NCBI GenBank assembly: GCA_905211615.1
Contig: CAJMBB010000009.1
Location: forward strand, 1 to 25,776
Origin: an uncultured Collinsella sp.
GTDB lineage: Bacteria; Actinomycetota; Coriobacteriia; Coriobacteriales; Coriobacteriaceae
DNA length: 25,776 bases
Direction of reading: 5' to 3'
Positions 8,396 through 16,563 of the stretch are shown in pieces. The position numbers and the translations under genes were made by a program. The notes under the pieces are model-generated. The model worked only from the letters and a program-made list of their open reading frames with translations. It searched no databases and was not told the origin of the DNA. Every line of letters begins with the position of its first letter. The stretch's first letter is position 1.

Positions 8396-9299
8396 ACTCA
8401 CCAGCGAGCAGAGACTCTCGCGCGCCATCGACATCATGGAGGCCCTCTACGCCGCCGGCGAGAGCGGCATGACACGAGCCGAGATTTGCAGCCGCTTTGA
8501 CATCACAGGGGTGTCGCTCGACGAGATTCTCGAGATCGTCTCGACGCTCGCGAACCGAGAATCGGGCGCGCGCATCATCTGCGAATGCCGCGGCGAGCGT
8601 GTGGTCCTCACCGGCGACGCCGGGCGTGTTCTACCGTTGCGCCTGAGTGCCGCCGAGGGCGCTGTGCTCAACCACGAACTTGAATCGTTGGGGATCGAGC
8701 CACAGACGGCAGCCCGGATTCGGCATGCTCTTCTACCCGAAGAGCTCGGCTATAACCAGAGCGTCTTTGACACCGTCAACCACGGGTCGCACTGGCAGCA
8801 GCTGAGCTGCGCCATTCAGGACGGCGTTCGCTGCCGCATCTCGTATCGCTCGATGGACGATGCACGGCCACGCGAGCGTCTGGTCGACCCCTTGCGCATT
8901 ACGGCAAACGGCGACCAAACATACCTGATTGCCTGGGACATCGCAGTCGATGAGCAGCGCACCTATCGCATGGATAAAATCGAGGGACTCACCTTGACGG
9001 AAGACTCCGTCGTGTCTCACGCACCGGACGTCGCATCCCTCCACGATTCCCTTGCCCGGACGCAGCATAGCGCAAAGCTCCTGATGCCATTCGATATGGC
9101 GGAGCATCTGGACTGGGCCGGCATCACCCTAATCGAGCGCAGCGGGACAGACACGGCAACGGTAACCGTGCATTACGGCTCCGAGCGTTGGCTACTGAGC
9201 CAGGTAATCGCAGCGGGCGGAGCCATCCGCATCTTGGATGACCCCGCCCTGTCAAAGCGTCTGTGCGATATGGCAAAAACCCTCGTCTGTCCGCTTTAG
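8382..9299 (+). CDS. WYL-domain transcriptional regulator, second of a pair (PafC-like)
   Basis: 305 residues from the ATG at 8382. An upstream in-frame TTG at 8361 was rejected because its ribosome site (AAAGGA, 8364-8369) lies inside the extra codons. Domains: an N-terminal helix-turn-helix (about 8-70, SRAIDIMEALYAAGESGMT), then a WYL domain at about 145-215 with ISYRSMDD, the TYLIAWD segment in place of WYL, and the YRMDKIEGL strand; then a C-terminal wing-like domain. WYL domains bind nucleic acid or nucleotide ligands and control the attached helix-turn-helix. With its upstream partner it most resembles PafB/PafC. Its stop codon overlaps the stop of the converging helicase gene, leaving no room for a terminator. 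Confidence 0.8.
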   Translation: MPVRKLTSEQRLSRAIDIMEALYAAGESGMTRAEICSRFDITGVSLDEILEIVSTLANRESGARIICECRGERVVLTGDAGRVLPLRLSAAEGAVLNHELESLGIEPQTAARIRHALLPEELGYNQSVFDTVNHGSHWQQLSCAIQDGVRCRISYRSMDDARPRERLVDPLRITANGDQTYLIAWDIAVDEQRTYRMDKIEGLTLTEDSVVSHAPDVASLHDSLARTQHSAKLLMPFDMAEHLDWAGITLIERSGTDTATVTVHYGSERWLLSQVIAAGGAIRILDDPALSKRLCDMAKTLVCPL

Positions 9300-12190
9300 C
9301 GCCGCCGCTCGTGGCGTGCGCGCCACAGTTGCAGATAGTGCCCGATCTGCGCCGATTCGATGCGCTGGTAGGAGCTCGTGGGCAGCGACGTTAAGAACTT
9401 CTTTCCGTAGCCCTTCGTCACCAGGCGCGGGTCGGCCAAAATCAGCACGCCGCAATCGGTCGACGAGCGGATAAGGCGGCCGGCCGCCTGCTTGACCTCG
9501 AGCACCGCCTCGGGCAGCGAATAGCGCGCCCAAGCGCGGTCTTCGCGCAGGTTGCGCTCGCACGAGAGCGGGTCCGTGGGGCTCGAGAACGGCAGCTTGG
9601 GAATGATGACGCAGCGCAGCGTCTCGCCGCTGGCGTCGAATCCCTCCCAGAAGGCCTTAAGCGCAAAAAGCGACGAGGTCGGCTCGTTGATAAACCGGTC
9701 GCGCAGGCGACGGGGAGATGAGTTGCGCTGCTGGCAGTTGAGTTCCAGACCCGCACGGGCCATCTTGGGCTCAACGCGGGTGTACAGGTCTTCCATGTCG
9801 CGCCGATTGGTGAACAGCGTGAGCACCGATCCGCCCATGGCAAGATGGGCGTCGACCAGCACGCGCTCGAGCGCCGTAAGATAGCTCTCGCGATCGCGCG
9901 GATCGGGGATATCGCCCGCAACGACTACAGCCATGTTCGAATCGAAGTCGTAGCTCGAGTCCAAGTGCAGCGATGAAGATGTTGAAGCACCGATGCGATC
10001 GAGGCCGACCGCGTGGTTAAAGTGTTCAAAGCTTTTGGACACCGTCATGGTCGCCGAGGCAAAGATAGCCGTGTGAACCTCGGGCAGCCACTCGGTTGCC
10101 AAGGCCTCGCCAATGTCGATGCGCTCTGCGGTCATTGACTCTCCGCCGGCACGCAACCTGCGATTGACCTGCAGCGAATACACGTAGTGTTCATCGGTGC
10201 CGTCGATGATGAGTTTGAGGTTCTCGGCCAGCTCGTGCAGGCGACGCGAGATATCACCCAAGTCGACAACAACCTCGGGCTTGTCGGCAGCGACGGCTTG
10301 CACCAGCGCGTCGACGCTCTTGTCAGCTTGTTCCAATGCGTCGATGGCAGCGTAGGCCGACTGTAAGAAATCATGCCAGTCGTCAGATTCGCGCAGCTCG
10401 GGGCCAATCCATAGATTGGCATTGTCATAACCCCCACGGGCACGGCGGCCGAGCTCGCGAACGCCATCGAACACGTCGGCGATTGCCATGCTCGCGCGCG
10501 CAACCGTCGACGTCGCCTTGGCAGTAAGGCCCAGATAGAGCGTAGAGCCCTCGGAGGTTGCCAAATCACGGGAAACCTGGCTTAGCGCGCCGGTGCTCGA
10601 GCCACCCAGGCGCTCAAACAGAACGCGTGATTCGTCCGCCGACACCACGCGCGCCCACTGACGGCGTGCCTCGCGCTCGATGGAATGGGCCTCGTCGATT
10701 ACCCAATGACGAATCGGAGGCAAAATCCTGCCCTCGGCCGCGACATTGCGGAACAGCAGGGAATGGTTGGTGACCACCACATCGGCATGCGCCGCACGAC
10801 GGCGAGCACCGTGGACCAAACATTTATCAGGGAAAAACGGGCAGAGGCGACGAGCACACTCGCGCGAGGCCGTCGTAAAGTCGGGGCGGTTGACGCTGCG
10901 CCACCGAATGCCAAGCGAGTCGAGGTCGCCATCGGCTGATTGGCAGACGTACGCCATAATGACCGCGACCGCCGTGAGCGTGTCCGCCGGATCGCGCTTG
11001 GTGGTAATCTCGACCTGGCCGCGGCTCATGCGCTCAAGCTTGCGCAGGCACGGATAGTGGTCATACCCCTTGAGAGCGCAAAATGACAGACCACCGTCCA
11101 GTTGCTCGGCAAGTTTTGGCAGCTCATGGTACATGAGCTGGTCGGCAAGATTGTTCGATTTGGTCGCAATACCAACCGTGATGTTGTTACGGCGCGCTGC
11201 CTCGGCAAAAGGTACCAGATAGGCCATCGATTTGCCGACGCCCGTGCCCGCCTCAATTACACGATGAGTGCCCGTGACCAGCGCATCGCGGACCTCGAGC
11301 GCCATCGCGATCTGCTCATCACGCGGCTCGTAAGTGGGGTACATGCGATTGACCAGGCCACCTGGCGCATAGTCTGCCTCAATCTCCTCACGACTCGGCA
11401 TCTTGAGGACCGGCAGTTCGTCGGCGTCCACCCGATCGTCGGCACGATCGGCCTTGAGAACGTCAGCACGAGCGGCGCTGAGAGAGAAGATAGAACCAGG
11501 GTTCTGCCCTGCCAAGAATGAGAAGATAGGACGATAGGACCAAGGCACATCCGGATGCATGTCGGCTAGGCGCGCCATGAGGCCCTGGGGCAAGTCGGTG
11601 AGCGCCACGAGCAACACGCGCCATACGCCACACAGGGCGTCGACGTCGGCATTGGCACGGTGTGATACCGAGTCACAGCCAAACAGATCGGCCATAAAAG
11701 ACAGCTTGTGCGAGGCCAGGCGTGGAAGCGCGATGCGCGACAGCGCCAGCGAATCGATCCAAATATCGCTCACGTTGACGCCGCCTTTGACCGACTCGAT
11801 AAACGAGCGGTCGAACGTGGCGTTATGTGCGATTACCGGGCAACCACCGACAAAATCGGCGAGAGCGGCTACGGCCTCAACGGCCGACGGGGCATCTGCC
11901 ACATCGGCATTTGTAATGCTCGTGAGCTCGGTAATCTCGGCGGGAATCAGCTGTTTGGGATGCACGAAGGTATCGAAGCGGTCGACGACCTCGCGGCCCG
12001 AAAGACGGGCCGCCGAGATCTCGATCAGCTCATTGTCCTGCACCGAAAGACCTGTGGTCTCGGTATCGAGGACGATCACATCTTCCTCGATAAGGCCGAA
12101 GGACTGCGTTTTGGCGCGTTCGGCAAGCGTGGCATAGGAGTCGATGACAAACTGCGGCGTTCCTGACGAAACCGCGTCCTCGATTAGCAT
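9296..12190 (-). CDS. dinG: DinG-type Fe-S helicase fused to DEDDh 3'-5' exonuclease
   Basis: 964 residues. Residues about 36-195 are a DnaQ-like exonuclease: Asp42/Glu44 in LDTETTG, HNATFD with Asp127, and His177/Asp182. Residues 285-960 are an XPD/DinG superfamily-2 helicase: Walker A GTGVGK (Lys320), DEAH (499-502), four cysteines spaced for a 4Fe-4S cluster (Cys381, 445, 450, 457), and a C-terminal motif VI segment with QAAGRLIRS. This architecture is known in Firmicutes DinG, where the exonuclease is active; roles proposed are unwinding of D-loops, R-loops or damaged forks. The ATG overlaps the end of ddl (ATGCTAA, 7 bases) and has a poor ribosome site of its own, so translation probably depends on ddl. 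All catalytic residues checked are intact. Confidence 0.92.
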   Translation of the reverse strand: MLIEDAVSSGTPQFVIDSYATLAERAKTQSFGLIEEDVIVLDTETTGLSVQDNELIEISAARLSGREVVDRFDTFVHPKQLIPAEITELTSITNADVADAPSAVEAVAALADFVGGCPVIAHNATFDRSFIESVKGGVNVSDIWIDSLALSRIALPRLASHKLSFMADLFGCDSVSHRANADVDALCGVWRVLLVALTDLPQGLMARLADMHPDVPWSYRPIFSFLAGQNPGSIFSLSAARADVLKADRADDRVDADELPVLKMPSREEIEADYAPGGLVNRMYPTYEPRDEQIAMALEVRDALVTGTHRVIEAGTGVGKSMAYLVPFAEAARRNNITVGIATKSNNLADQLMYHELPKLAEQLDGGLSFCALKGYDHYPCLRKLERMSRGQVEITTKRDPADTLTAVAVIMAYVCQSADGDLDSLGIRWRSVNRPDFTTASRECARRLCPFFPDKCLVHGARRRAAHADVVVTNHSLLFRNVAAEGRILPPIRHWVIDEAHSIEREARRQWARVVSADESRVLFERLGGSSTGALSQVSRDLATSEGSTLYLGLTAKATSTVARASMAIADVFDGVRELGRRARGGYDNANLWIGPELRESDDWHDFLQSAYAAIDALEQADKSVDALVQAVAADKPEVVVDLGDISRRLHELAENLKLIIDGTDEHYVYSLQVNRRLRAGGESMTAERIDIGEALATEWLPEVHTAIFASATMTVSKSFEHFNHAVGLDRIGASTSSSLHLDSSYDFDSNMAVVVAGDIPDPRDRESYLTALERVLVDAHLAMGGSVLTLFTNRRDMEDLYTRVEPKMARAGLELNCQQRNSSPRRLRDRFINEPTSSLFALKAFWEGFDASGETLRCVIIPKLPFSSPTDPLSCERNLREDRAWARYSLPEAVLEVKQAAGRLIRSSTDCGVLILADPRLVTKGYGKKFLTSLPTSSYQRIESAQIGHYLQLWRARHERRR

Positions 12191-13149
12191 GCAATGCCCG
12201 CTCGACGAAGGCCCATACGGATCAGGCTGTCACAGACCTGCGGGAACGTCATGTCGTCGGTGTGGCGGATCTCGTCCGGATACAGCGACGTATCGGTCAT
12301 GCCGGGAATGGTATTGGTCTCGAGGATAACGGGGCCGTCCTCACTCACGATAAAGTCGCTGCGCGAGATACCCAGGCAACCGAGGGCCTTGTGAGCGGCG
12401 CAGGCAAGCTCCTGAGCGCGAGCGTAATTCTCGGGTGAAATCTGCGCCGGAATGCGATGAATGTCCGTAGGGTCGACATATTTCACGTCCAGATCGTAGA
12501 ACTCGCAGTCCTCGGGCTTACGAATCTCGACAATCGGCAGAGCGCGCACGTCATCTTCCCCGTATACGCCGACGGTGATCTCGGTACCCTCGATGCACTT
12601 CTCGACCAGCACTTTGTCGCCGTACTCAAACGCCTTGGCGATTGCCGCGGGCAGCTCGGAGGGCTCATGGACCAGGGAAATGCCATAGCTGGAACCGTTG
12701 ACGGCCGGCTTCACAAAGCAGCGCTCGCCACAAACCTCGACGATATGATCGATATCGACTTCATCGCCCACCTCGAGCGCAAGGCCGGGGGCAATGGGAA
12801 TGCCCGCCTTGGCGTACAGGAGCTTAGAGACCTCCTTGTCGGCACCGCAGGCGCTGGCAAGCACGCCCGAAGCCGTGTAGGGGATACCCAGGGTCTCCAT
12901 GGCGCCTTGCATGGCGCCATCCTCGCCGCCGGCACCGTGCATGGCGATAAACGCCACGTCAAAGCCGCCGGTCGCCATGGTTACCATAAAATCATCGGCA
13001 GCCGTGTCGAGCAGCTCCACCGAAGTGTAGCCGGCCTCCTTCAAGGCAACCACGACGTTCTTTCCCGAATTGAGCGAGATCTCGCGCTCAGCGGAATGAC
13101 CGCCCGCCAAGACCGCTACGTGCATGTTCTCTAGGCTTTTACCCGGCAT
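12184..13149 (-). CDS. ddl: D-alanine--D-alanine ligase
   Basis: 321 residues, normal for Ddl. It makes D-Ala-D-Ala for peptidoglycan precursors in the cytoplasm using ATP. Signatures in order: LAGGHSAEREISLNSG (N-terminal domain), HGAGGEDGAMQG, the ATP-grasp strand FVKPAVNGSSYGISLV, EKCIEGTEITVGV, the FYDLDVKYVD substrate loop and the metal-binding end ILETNTIPGMT. The start is ATG at 13149, supported by GAGGAGGAG about 7 bases upstream; a later Met (HVAVLAGG) has none. It is divergent from rlmN and runs into the DinG gene with a 7-base overlap. Confidence 0.95.
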   Translation of the reverse strand: MPGKSLENMHVAVLAGGHSAEREISLNSGKNVVVALKEAGYTSVELLDTAADDFMVTMATGGFDVAFIAMHGAGGEDGAMQGAMETLGIPYTASGVLASACGADKEVSKLLYAKAGIPIAPGLALEVGDEVDIDHIVEVCGERCFVKPAVNGSSYGISLVHEPSELPAAIAKAFEYGDKVLVEKCIEGTEITVGVYGEDDVRALPIVEIRKPEDCEFYDLDVKYVDPTDIHRIPAQISPENYARAQELACAAHKALGCLGISRSDFIVSEDGPVILETNTIPGMTDTSLYPDEIRHTDDMTFPQVCDSLIRMGLRRAGIAC

Positions 13150-13189
13150 GGGCAGACTCCTCCTCTATAATTTCTGCAGCTGATACCAT

Positions 13190-13219
13190 ATTGTAGCGAT
13201 ACCCTCTACGTTTCCCCAA
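13190..13219 (-). promoter_or_regulatory. Possible ddl promoter
   Basis: On the minus strand a TACAAT -10 (13190-13195) has an 18-base spacer to a weak -35, TTGGGG (13214-13219). It would start a short leader ending at the GAGGAGGAG ribosome site of ddl. The -35 matches poorly, so this is tentative. Confidence 0.35.
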
Positions 13220-13234
13220 AATCGAAAGGCTTCC

Positions 13235-14287
13235 ATGAATCCCAGGACTAAATCTCAGGACATTCGCGACTTGAGCCAAAACGATATTCGCGAGCTCGTG
13301 GCCGAACTTGGCCAGCCCGCCTTCCGCGCGAAGCAGCTCATCGAATGGGTCTTTGAGAAGAACGTTTGTTCGTTTGACGATATGACCAACCTTCCCAAGG
13401 CTTTCCGCGAGCAGCTTAAAGAGGCTTTTGCCTTTGACACGCCGACTGAACTCACCAAGCAGGTTTCCAAAGATGGCTCTCGCAAGTATCTGCTCGAGTA
13501 CCACGACGGCGTTTCCGTCGAGACCGTCGGCATGCCCCGTCGTAACAAGCTTTCCGTCTGCGTTTCCACCCAGGCAGGCTGTGGCATGGGCTGTGCCTTT
13601 TGCGCTACCGGTCTCAACGGCCTCAAGCGCTCTCTGACCGCTCAAGAGATCGTCGACCAGGTACTTCATGTATCCAACGACTTTGGCGAGCGCGCCACGG
13701 GCGTTGTCTTCATGGGCCAGGGCGAGCCGTTTGCCAACTACGACAAGGTTCTCAAGGCGCTGCGAATCCTCAACGACCCCGATGGCATCGGTATCGGCGC
13801 TCGTCACCTCACCGTCTCTACCAGCGGCGTTATTCCCGGTATTCGCAAATTTGCCGACATCCCCGAGCAGTTCACGCTTGCCGTTTCCCTGCATTCCGCC
13901 ATCCAGTCGACGCGCAATAAGCTCATGCCCGGTGTTAAGAAGTACACGCTGCTTCGCCTTCACGAAGCGCTTCAGCTCTACACCGAGAAGACCGGCCGCC
14001 GCCCGACCTATGAGTATGCCATGATCGAAGGCGTCAACGATACGAATCCCGAAATGCAGGCGCTCTGCGACTTCTGCGAGGGAACGCTGTGCCACGTTAA
14101 CCTCATTCAGCTTAACGACATCGAGGGTAGCCCGCTCAAGCCGTCGCCGATTCATAAGGTTGAGGATCTTCAGCGTCGTCTTGAGTCCCGTGGCATCGAG
14201 ACCACGATTCGTAACTCCCGTGGTAACGATATTGACGCCGCTTGCGGACAGCTGAAGCAGCGCTTCAAAGTTCAGAAGAACGCATAG
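13235..14287 (+). CDS. rlmN: Dual-specificity 23S rRNA/tRNA adenine-C2 methyltransferase RlmN
   Basis: 350 residues, usual length. This radical-SAM enzyme methylates C2 of A2503 in 23S rRNA and, in known members, A37 in some tRNAs. The 4Fe-4S/SAM motif is CGMGCAFC (Cys116, Cys120, Cys123); the C-terminal catalytic cysteine in DIDAACGQ (Cys337) is present, as needed for the methyl-Cys mechanism. Other signatures are GMGEP-like VFMGQGEP and LTVSTSGVIPGI. The start is ATG at 13235 with GAAAGG upstream. It is transcribed head-on to the fork coming from the origin to its right, and ends in a strong terminator. Codon choice leans on T-ending codons compared with neighbours, which may reflect high expression. 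Confidence 0.95.
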   Translation: MNPRTKSQDIRDLSQNDIRELVAELGQPAFRAKQLIEWVFEKNVCSFDDMTNLPKAFREQLKEAFAFDTPTELTKQVSKDGSRKYLLEYHDGVSVETVGMPRRNKLSVCVSTQAGCGMGCAFCATGLNGLKRSLTAQEIVDQVLHVSNDFGERATGVVFMGQGEPFANYDKVLKALRILNDPDGIGIGARHLTVSTSGVIPGIRKFADIPEQFTLAVSLHSAIQSTRNKLMPGVKKYTLLRLHEALQLYTEKTGRRPTYEYAMIEGVNDTNPEMQALCDFCEGTLCHVNLIQLNDIEGSPLKPSPIHKVEDLQRRLESRGIETTIRNSRGNDIDAACGQLKQRFKVQKNA

Positions 14288-14305
14288 GGGAGTCGCATCC
14301 CAAAA

Positions 14306-14321
14306 CGTTTCATGTGAAACA
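14306..14321. other. Degenerate parS-like site after rlmN
   Basis: CGTTTCATGTGAAACA matches the ParB-binding consensus TGTTTCACGTGAAACA at 14 of 16 positions. It is 1.9 kb from the three perfect sites next to parA and directly before the rlmN terminator. Confidence 0.5.
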
Positions 14322-14324
14322 TCG

Positions 14325-14361
14325 AACGACCCCGGTTACAGAATATGCAACCGGGGTCGTT
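14325..14361 (+). terminator. rlmN terminator
   Basis: A 13-bp perfect stem, AACGACCCCGGTT (14325-14337) with AACCGGGGTCGTT (14349-14361), loop of 11 bases, followed by the T-rich TTCATTTATT. It lies 38 bases after the rlmN stop. Confidence 0.88.
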
Positions 14362-14422
14362 TCATTTATTGACCTTAATTTTGAATCAGCTGCTACCTGT
14401 CCCATTTTTTACGGCCATAATA

Positions 14423-14458
14423 AGGGGTCCTTGTCTCATGAATCAGACAAGGACCCCT
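14423..14458 (-). terminator. Terminator of the parA-parB operon
   Basis: A 14-bp perfect stem, AGGGGTCCTTGTCT (14423-14436) with AGACAAGGACCCCT (14445-14458), 8-base loop. It sits after the YtxH-like gene on the minus strand. The T run that follows on that strand is weak (TTATTAT), but the position fits the end of the operon. Confidence 0.75.
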
Positions 14459-14478
14459 CAAAATATGCTGAGTAATTG

Positions 14479-14490
14479 TTAGGTACCTAA
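14479..14490. repeat. Palindrome TTAGGTACCTAA, copy 1
   Basis: A perfect 12-bp palindrome overlapping the stop codon of the YtxH-like gene. The same 12-mer, with the same preceding G, recurs at 17983-17994 ahead of jag. Its function is unknown. Confidence 0.6.
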
Positions 14491-14741
14491 TAGCCTACAT
14501 TTTCCCATTGGTTGCTGACCCAACCTTGATTAATCTTGGGATTCTTCGTTACCTGAGCAGTACGCATGGCAACATCTTCCGTCATAACATCCATTTTCTT
14601 TTTGGAAGTATCGACGATATCTTGCGCGCCACGAAGCAAACGACCTCGAAGTTCATCGTCTGTCGCGATCTTATAGCCAGCAAAGGCACCAGCCGCGACA
14701 GTCGTCACCAATGCAATCGCTGTTAAAATCTTATTCCTCAT
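14487..14741 (-). CDS. YtxH-like small membrane protein
   Basis: 84 residues from the ATG at 14741, chosen because a perfect AAGGAGG lies six bases upstream; a longer frame to 14759 lacks one. One N-terminal hydrophobic helix (about residues 4-22, ILTAIALVTTVAAGAFAGY) is followed by a short amphipathic Lys/Asp/Glu region and a C-terminal WVSNQWENVGY tail. This resembles YtxH/gas-vesicle-type small membrane proteins, whose role is unclear. It overlaps parB by 11 bases, so it is the third gene of the parA-parB operon. Membrane association next to a segregation system is suggestive but unproven. Confidence 0.7.
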   Translation of the reverse strand: MRNKILTAIALVTTVAAGAFAGYKIATDDELRGRLLRGAQDIVDTSKKKMDVMTEDVAMRTAQVTKNPKINQGWVSNQWENVGY

Positions 14742-15636
14742 CTTGGCCTCCTTGATCAAACTGAATCATTTCGCCAAGAATACGAGAGAGCTCTTCCTCG
14801 TCTTTAAACTCAATCTCAATCTTATTCTTTCCACGCGAGCTCTTCACACGCACGTTGGTATTAAATACCTGACGAAGCACACGGGCAGCCTTTTTAAAGG
14901 ACTGAGGCGTTGCAGGCCTTGGCGTCTTAGGTGTCTCTCCGGCAGAAAACAACGGAGCAAGATTTTCTGTCGCTCTTACGGAAAGGCCCTCTGTAACAAC
15001 TTTCTCTGCAAGTCGAATACGCGCGTCCTCATAGGGAACTGCAAGAATCGCACGTGCATGACCAGCAGTAAGTTTGCCCTCAAAAATCATCTGCTGAACT
15101 ACTTCGGGGAGATCGAGAAGACGCAGCGAGTTTGTAATTGCAGAGCGTGACTTGCTTACTGCCTTCGACAATGCCTCCTGGGTCATACCGCTGGCATCGA
15201 TGAGCTGTCGATAGCCCTTAGCCTCTTCGACGGGATTCAGATCTGAACGTTGAAGGTTTTCGATAAGAGCAAGAGCCAGCATCTCTTCATCATTTACCTC
15301 TTTAATGATGACTGGCAATTCTTCAAGGCCAGCAAGCTTTGACGCCTGGTAACGACGCTCACCAGCGATGATCTCATAGCCGTTTCCATGCTTGCGAACC
15401 AAAAGCGGCTGCAAAACGCCATGTTCTTGGATTGACTCGCTCAACTCGCGAAGTTCAGTTTCGTTAAAGTGAATTCGCGGCTGATTAGGGTTGGGAACGA
15501 TATCCTCAATAGGTAGTTTTGTTTCAGATGCAGCATTTGAAGCCGATGTAGCCGAACCGCCGGTCTCATACTCAGCCTCTGAGACCAAAGCATTCAGTCC
15601 ACGTCCCAATCCGCCACGTTTCTTTACACTAGGCAC
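14731..15636 (-). CDS. parB: Chromosome-partitioning protein ParB
   Basis: 301 residues. A CTP-dependent DNA clamp that loads at parS sites and spreads to organise the origin region for segregation by ParA. The N-terminal RGGLGRGLNALV segment is the ParA-stimulating peptide. The nucleotide pocket has GERRYQA (residues 92-98) and ENLQRSDLNPVEEA, then the helix-turn-helix (about 150-185, MTQEALSKAVSKSRSAI) and the dimerisation tail. The start is GTG at 15636, with AGGTGA five bases upstream; it overlaps parA by 8 bases. The matching parS sites are in this window. Confidence 0.95.
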   Translation of the reverse strand: MPSVKKRGGLGRGLNALVSEAEYETGGSATSASNAASETKLPIEDIVPNPNQPRIHFNETELRELSESIQEHGVLQPLLVRKHGNGYEIIAGERRYQASKLAGLEELPVIIKEVNDEEMLALALIENLQRSDLNPVEEAKGYRQLIDASGMTQEALSKAVSKSRSAITNSLRLLDLPEVVQQMIFEGKLTAGHARAILAVPYEDARIRLAEKVVTEGLSVRATENLAPLFSAGETPKTPRPATPQSFKKAARVLRQVFNTNVRVKSSRGKNKIEIEFKDEEELSRILGEMIQFDQGGQDEE

Positions 15637-16429
15637 GCTTGATCACCTCTTTTGCAAGGTTCATATATGCTTTTGCACCCTTATTTTGAGGTGCATAGGT
15701 AATTACTGGTTCTCCAAAAGACGGAGCTTCGGAGATTTTAACCGTACGGGGGATTAGCGTCTTAAACGCCTTATCACCAAAGTACGATTGAACCTCCTCA
15801 ACAACCTGATTCGATAGTGAAGTACGCGAGTCATACATGGTCATAAGCACACCATAGGTGTCTAAGCCCTTGTTCAGCCTTGATTTGACCATCTTCATTG
15901 ACTCAAGCAGCTTCGTAACGCCCTCGAGTGCGTAATATTCGCACTGGATCGGAATCAAAACGCTGTCTGCTGCGGTCAAAGCGTTGATAGTAAGCAGGCC
16001 GAGCGAAGGAGGACAGTCAATGAAAATAAAGTCAAACTCATCCTGAATCGGCTCAAGCAAATCTTTGAGGCGGGTTTCACGAGCAATTGCGCTTACGAGC
16101 TCAATTTCCGCACCTGCAAGTTGAATTGTAGCCGGAATAACGAATACCTTTTTACAATTTGTATCAATAACAAGCGATTCTGCCGGCACATCATTCAACA
16201 ATGCATCATAGATGCAGTGATCAAGGTCTTCTTTTTCAATTCCGAATCCACTGGTGCTGTTTCCCTGCGGATCAAAATCGACAATCAGTGTCTTACGACC
16301 CTGCTCACCCAGTGCTGCTGCAAGGTTTACAGCCGTCGTTGACTTACCGACGCCGCCTTTTTGATTGATGATTGCAATGATACGCGTGTCTTTTGCGCTC
16401 TTAGAACGCTTAACGTCGCGAAATCCCAC
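15629..16429 (-). CDS. parA: Chromosome-partitioning ATPase ParA (Soj)
   Basis: 266 residues, usual length. A deviant Walker A ATPase that binds non-specific DNA as an ATP dimer and is released by ParB, moving origins apart; Soj-type proteins also regulate DnaA. Deviant Walker A KGGVGKS (Lys24 to Ser30), Walker A' DFDPQGN and Walker B FIFIDCPPSLG are intact. The start is GTG at 16429 with AGGAGG four bases upstream. The upstream region holds three perfect parS sites, so ParB spreading could repress this operon. Confidence 0.95.
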   Translation of the reverse strand: MGFRDVKRSKSAKDTRIIAIINQKGGVGKSTTAVNLAAALGEQGRKTLIVDFDPQGNSTSGFGIEKEDLDHCIYDALLNDVPAESLVIDTNCKKVFVIPATIQLAGAEIELVSAIARETRLKDLLEPIQDEFDFIFIDCPPSLGLLTINALTAADSVLIPIQCEYYALEGVTKLLESMKMVKSRLNKGLDTYGVLMTMYDSRTSLSNQVVEEVQSYFGDKAFKTLIPRTVKISEAPSFGEPVITYAPQNKGAKAYMNLAKEVIKRA

Positions 16430-16468
16430 GGTCCCTCCTGGTGTGTATTAAAGCTGTCAAACGGAGGA

Positions 16469-16484
16469 TGTTTCACGTGAAACA
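16469..16484. other. parS site 1
   Basis: TGTTTCACGTGAAACA, identical to the ParB-binding consensus. It lies about 40 bases upstream of the parA start, within the parA promoter region. Confidence 0.93.
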
Positions 16485-16507
16485 TTCCGAATCGATATCA
16501 ACCGCCA

Positions 16508-16523
16508 TGTTTCACGTGAAACA
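16508..16523. other. parS site 2
   Basis: Identical to the ParB-binding consensus, 39 bases from site 1 (start to start). The even spacing of the three sites suggests one loading centre. Confidence 0.93.
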
Positions 16524-16546
16524 CTGCAAGTTGTTAGTATCCATTA

Positions 16547-16562
16547 TGTTTCACGTGAAACA
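16547..16562. other. parS site 3
   Basis: Identical to the consensus, again 39 bases from site 2. It directly follows the rsmG stop codon (16564-16566, minus strand). Confidence 0.93.
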
Positions 16563-16563
16563 T

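Noticed and set aside
13139..14155. 338-residue minus-strand open frame
   Set aside because: Complete antisense shadow of rlmN, whose catalytic motifs are intact.
16450..16462. TTGACA on the minus strand upstream of parA as a -35 box
   Set aside because: A -10 at normal spacing would fall on the parA ribosome site.
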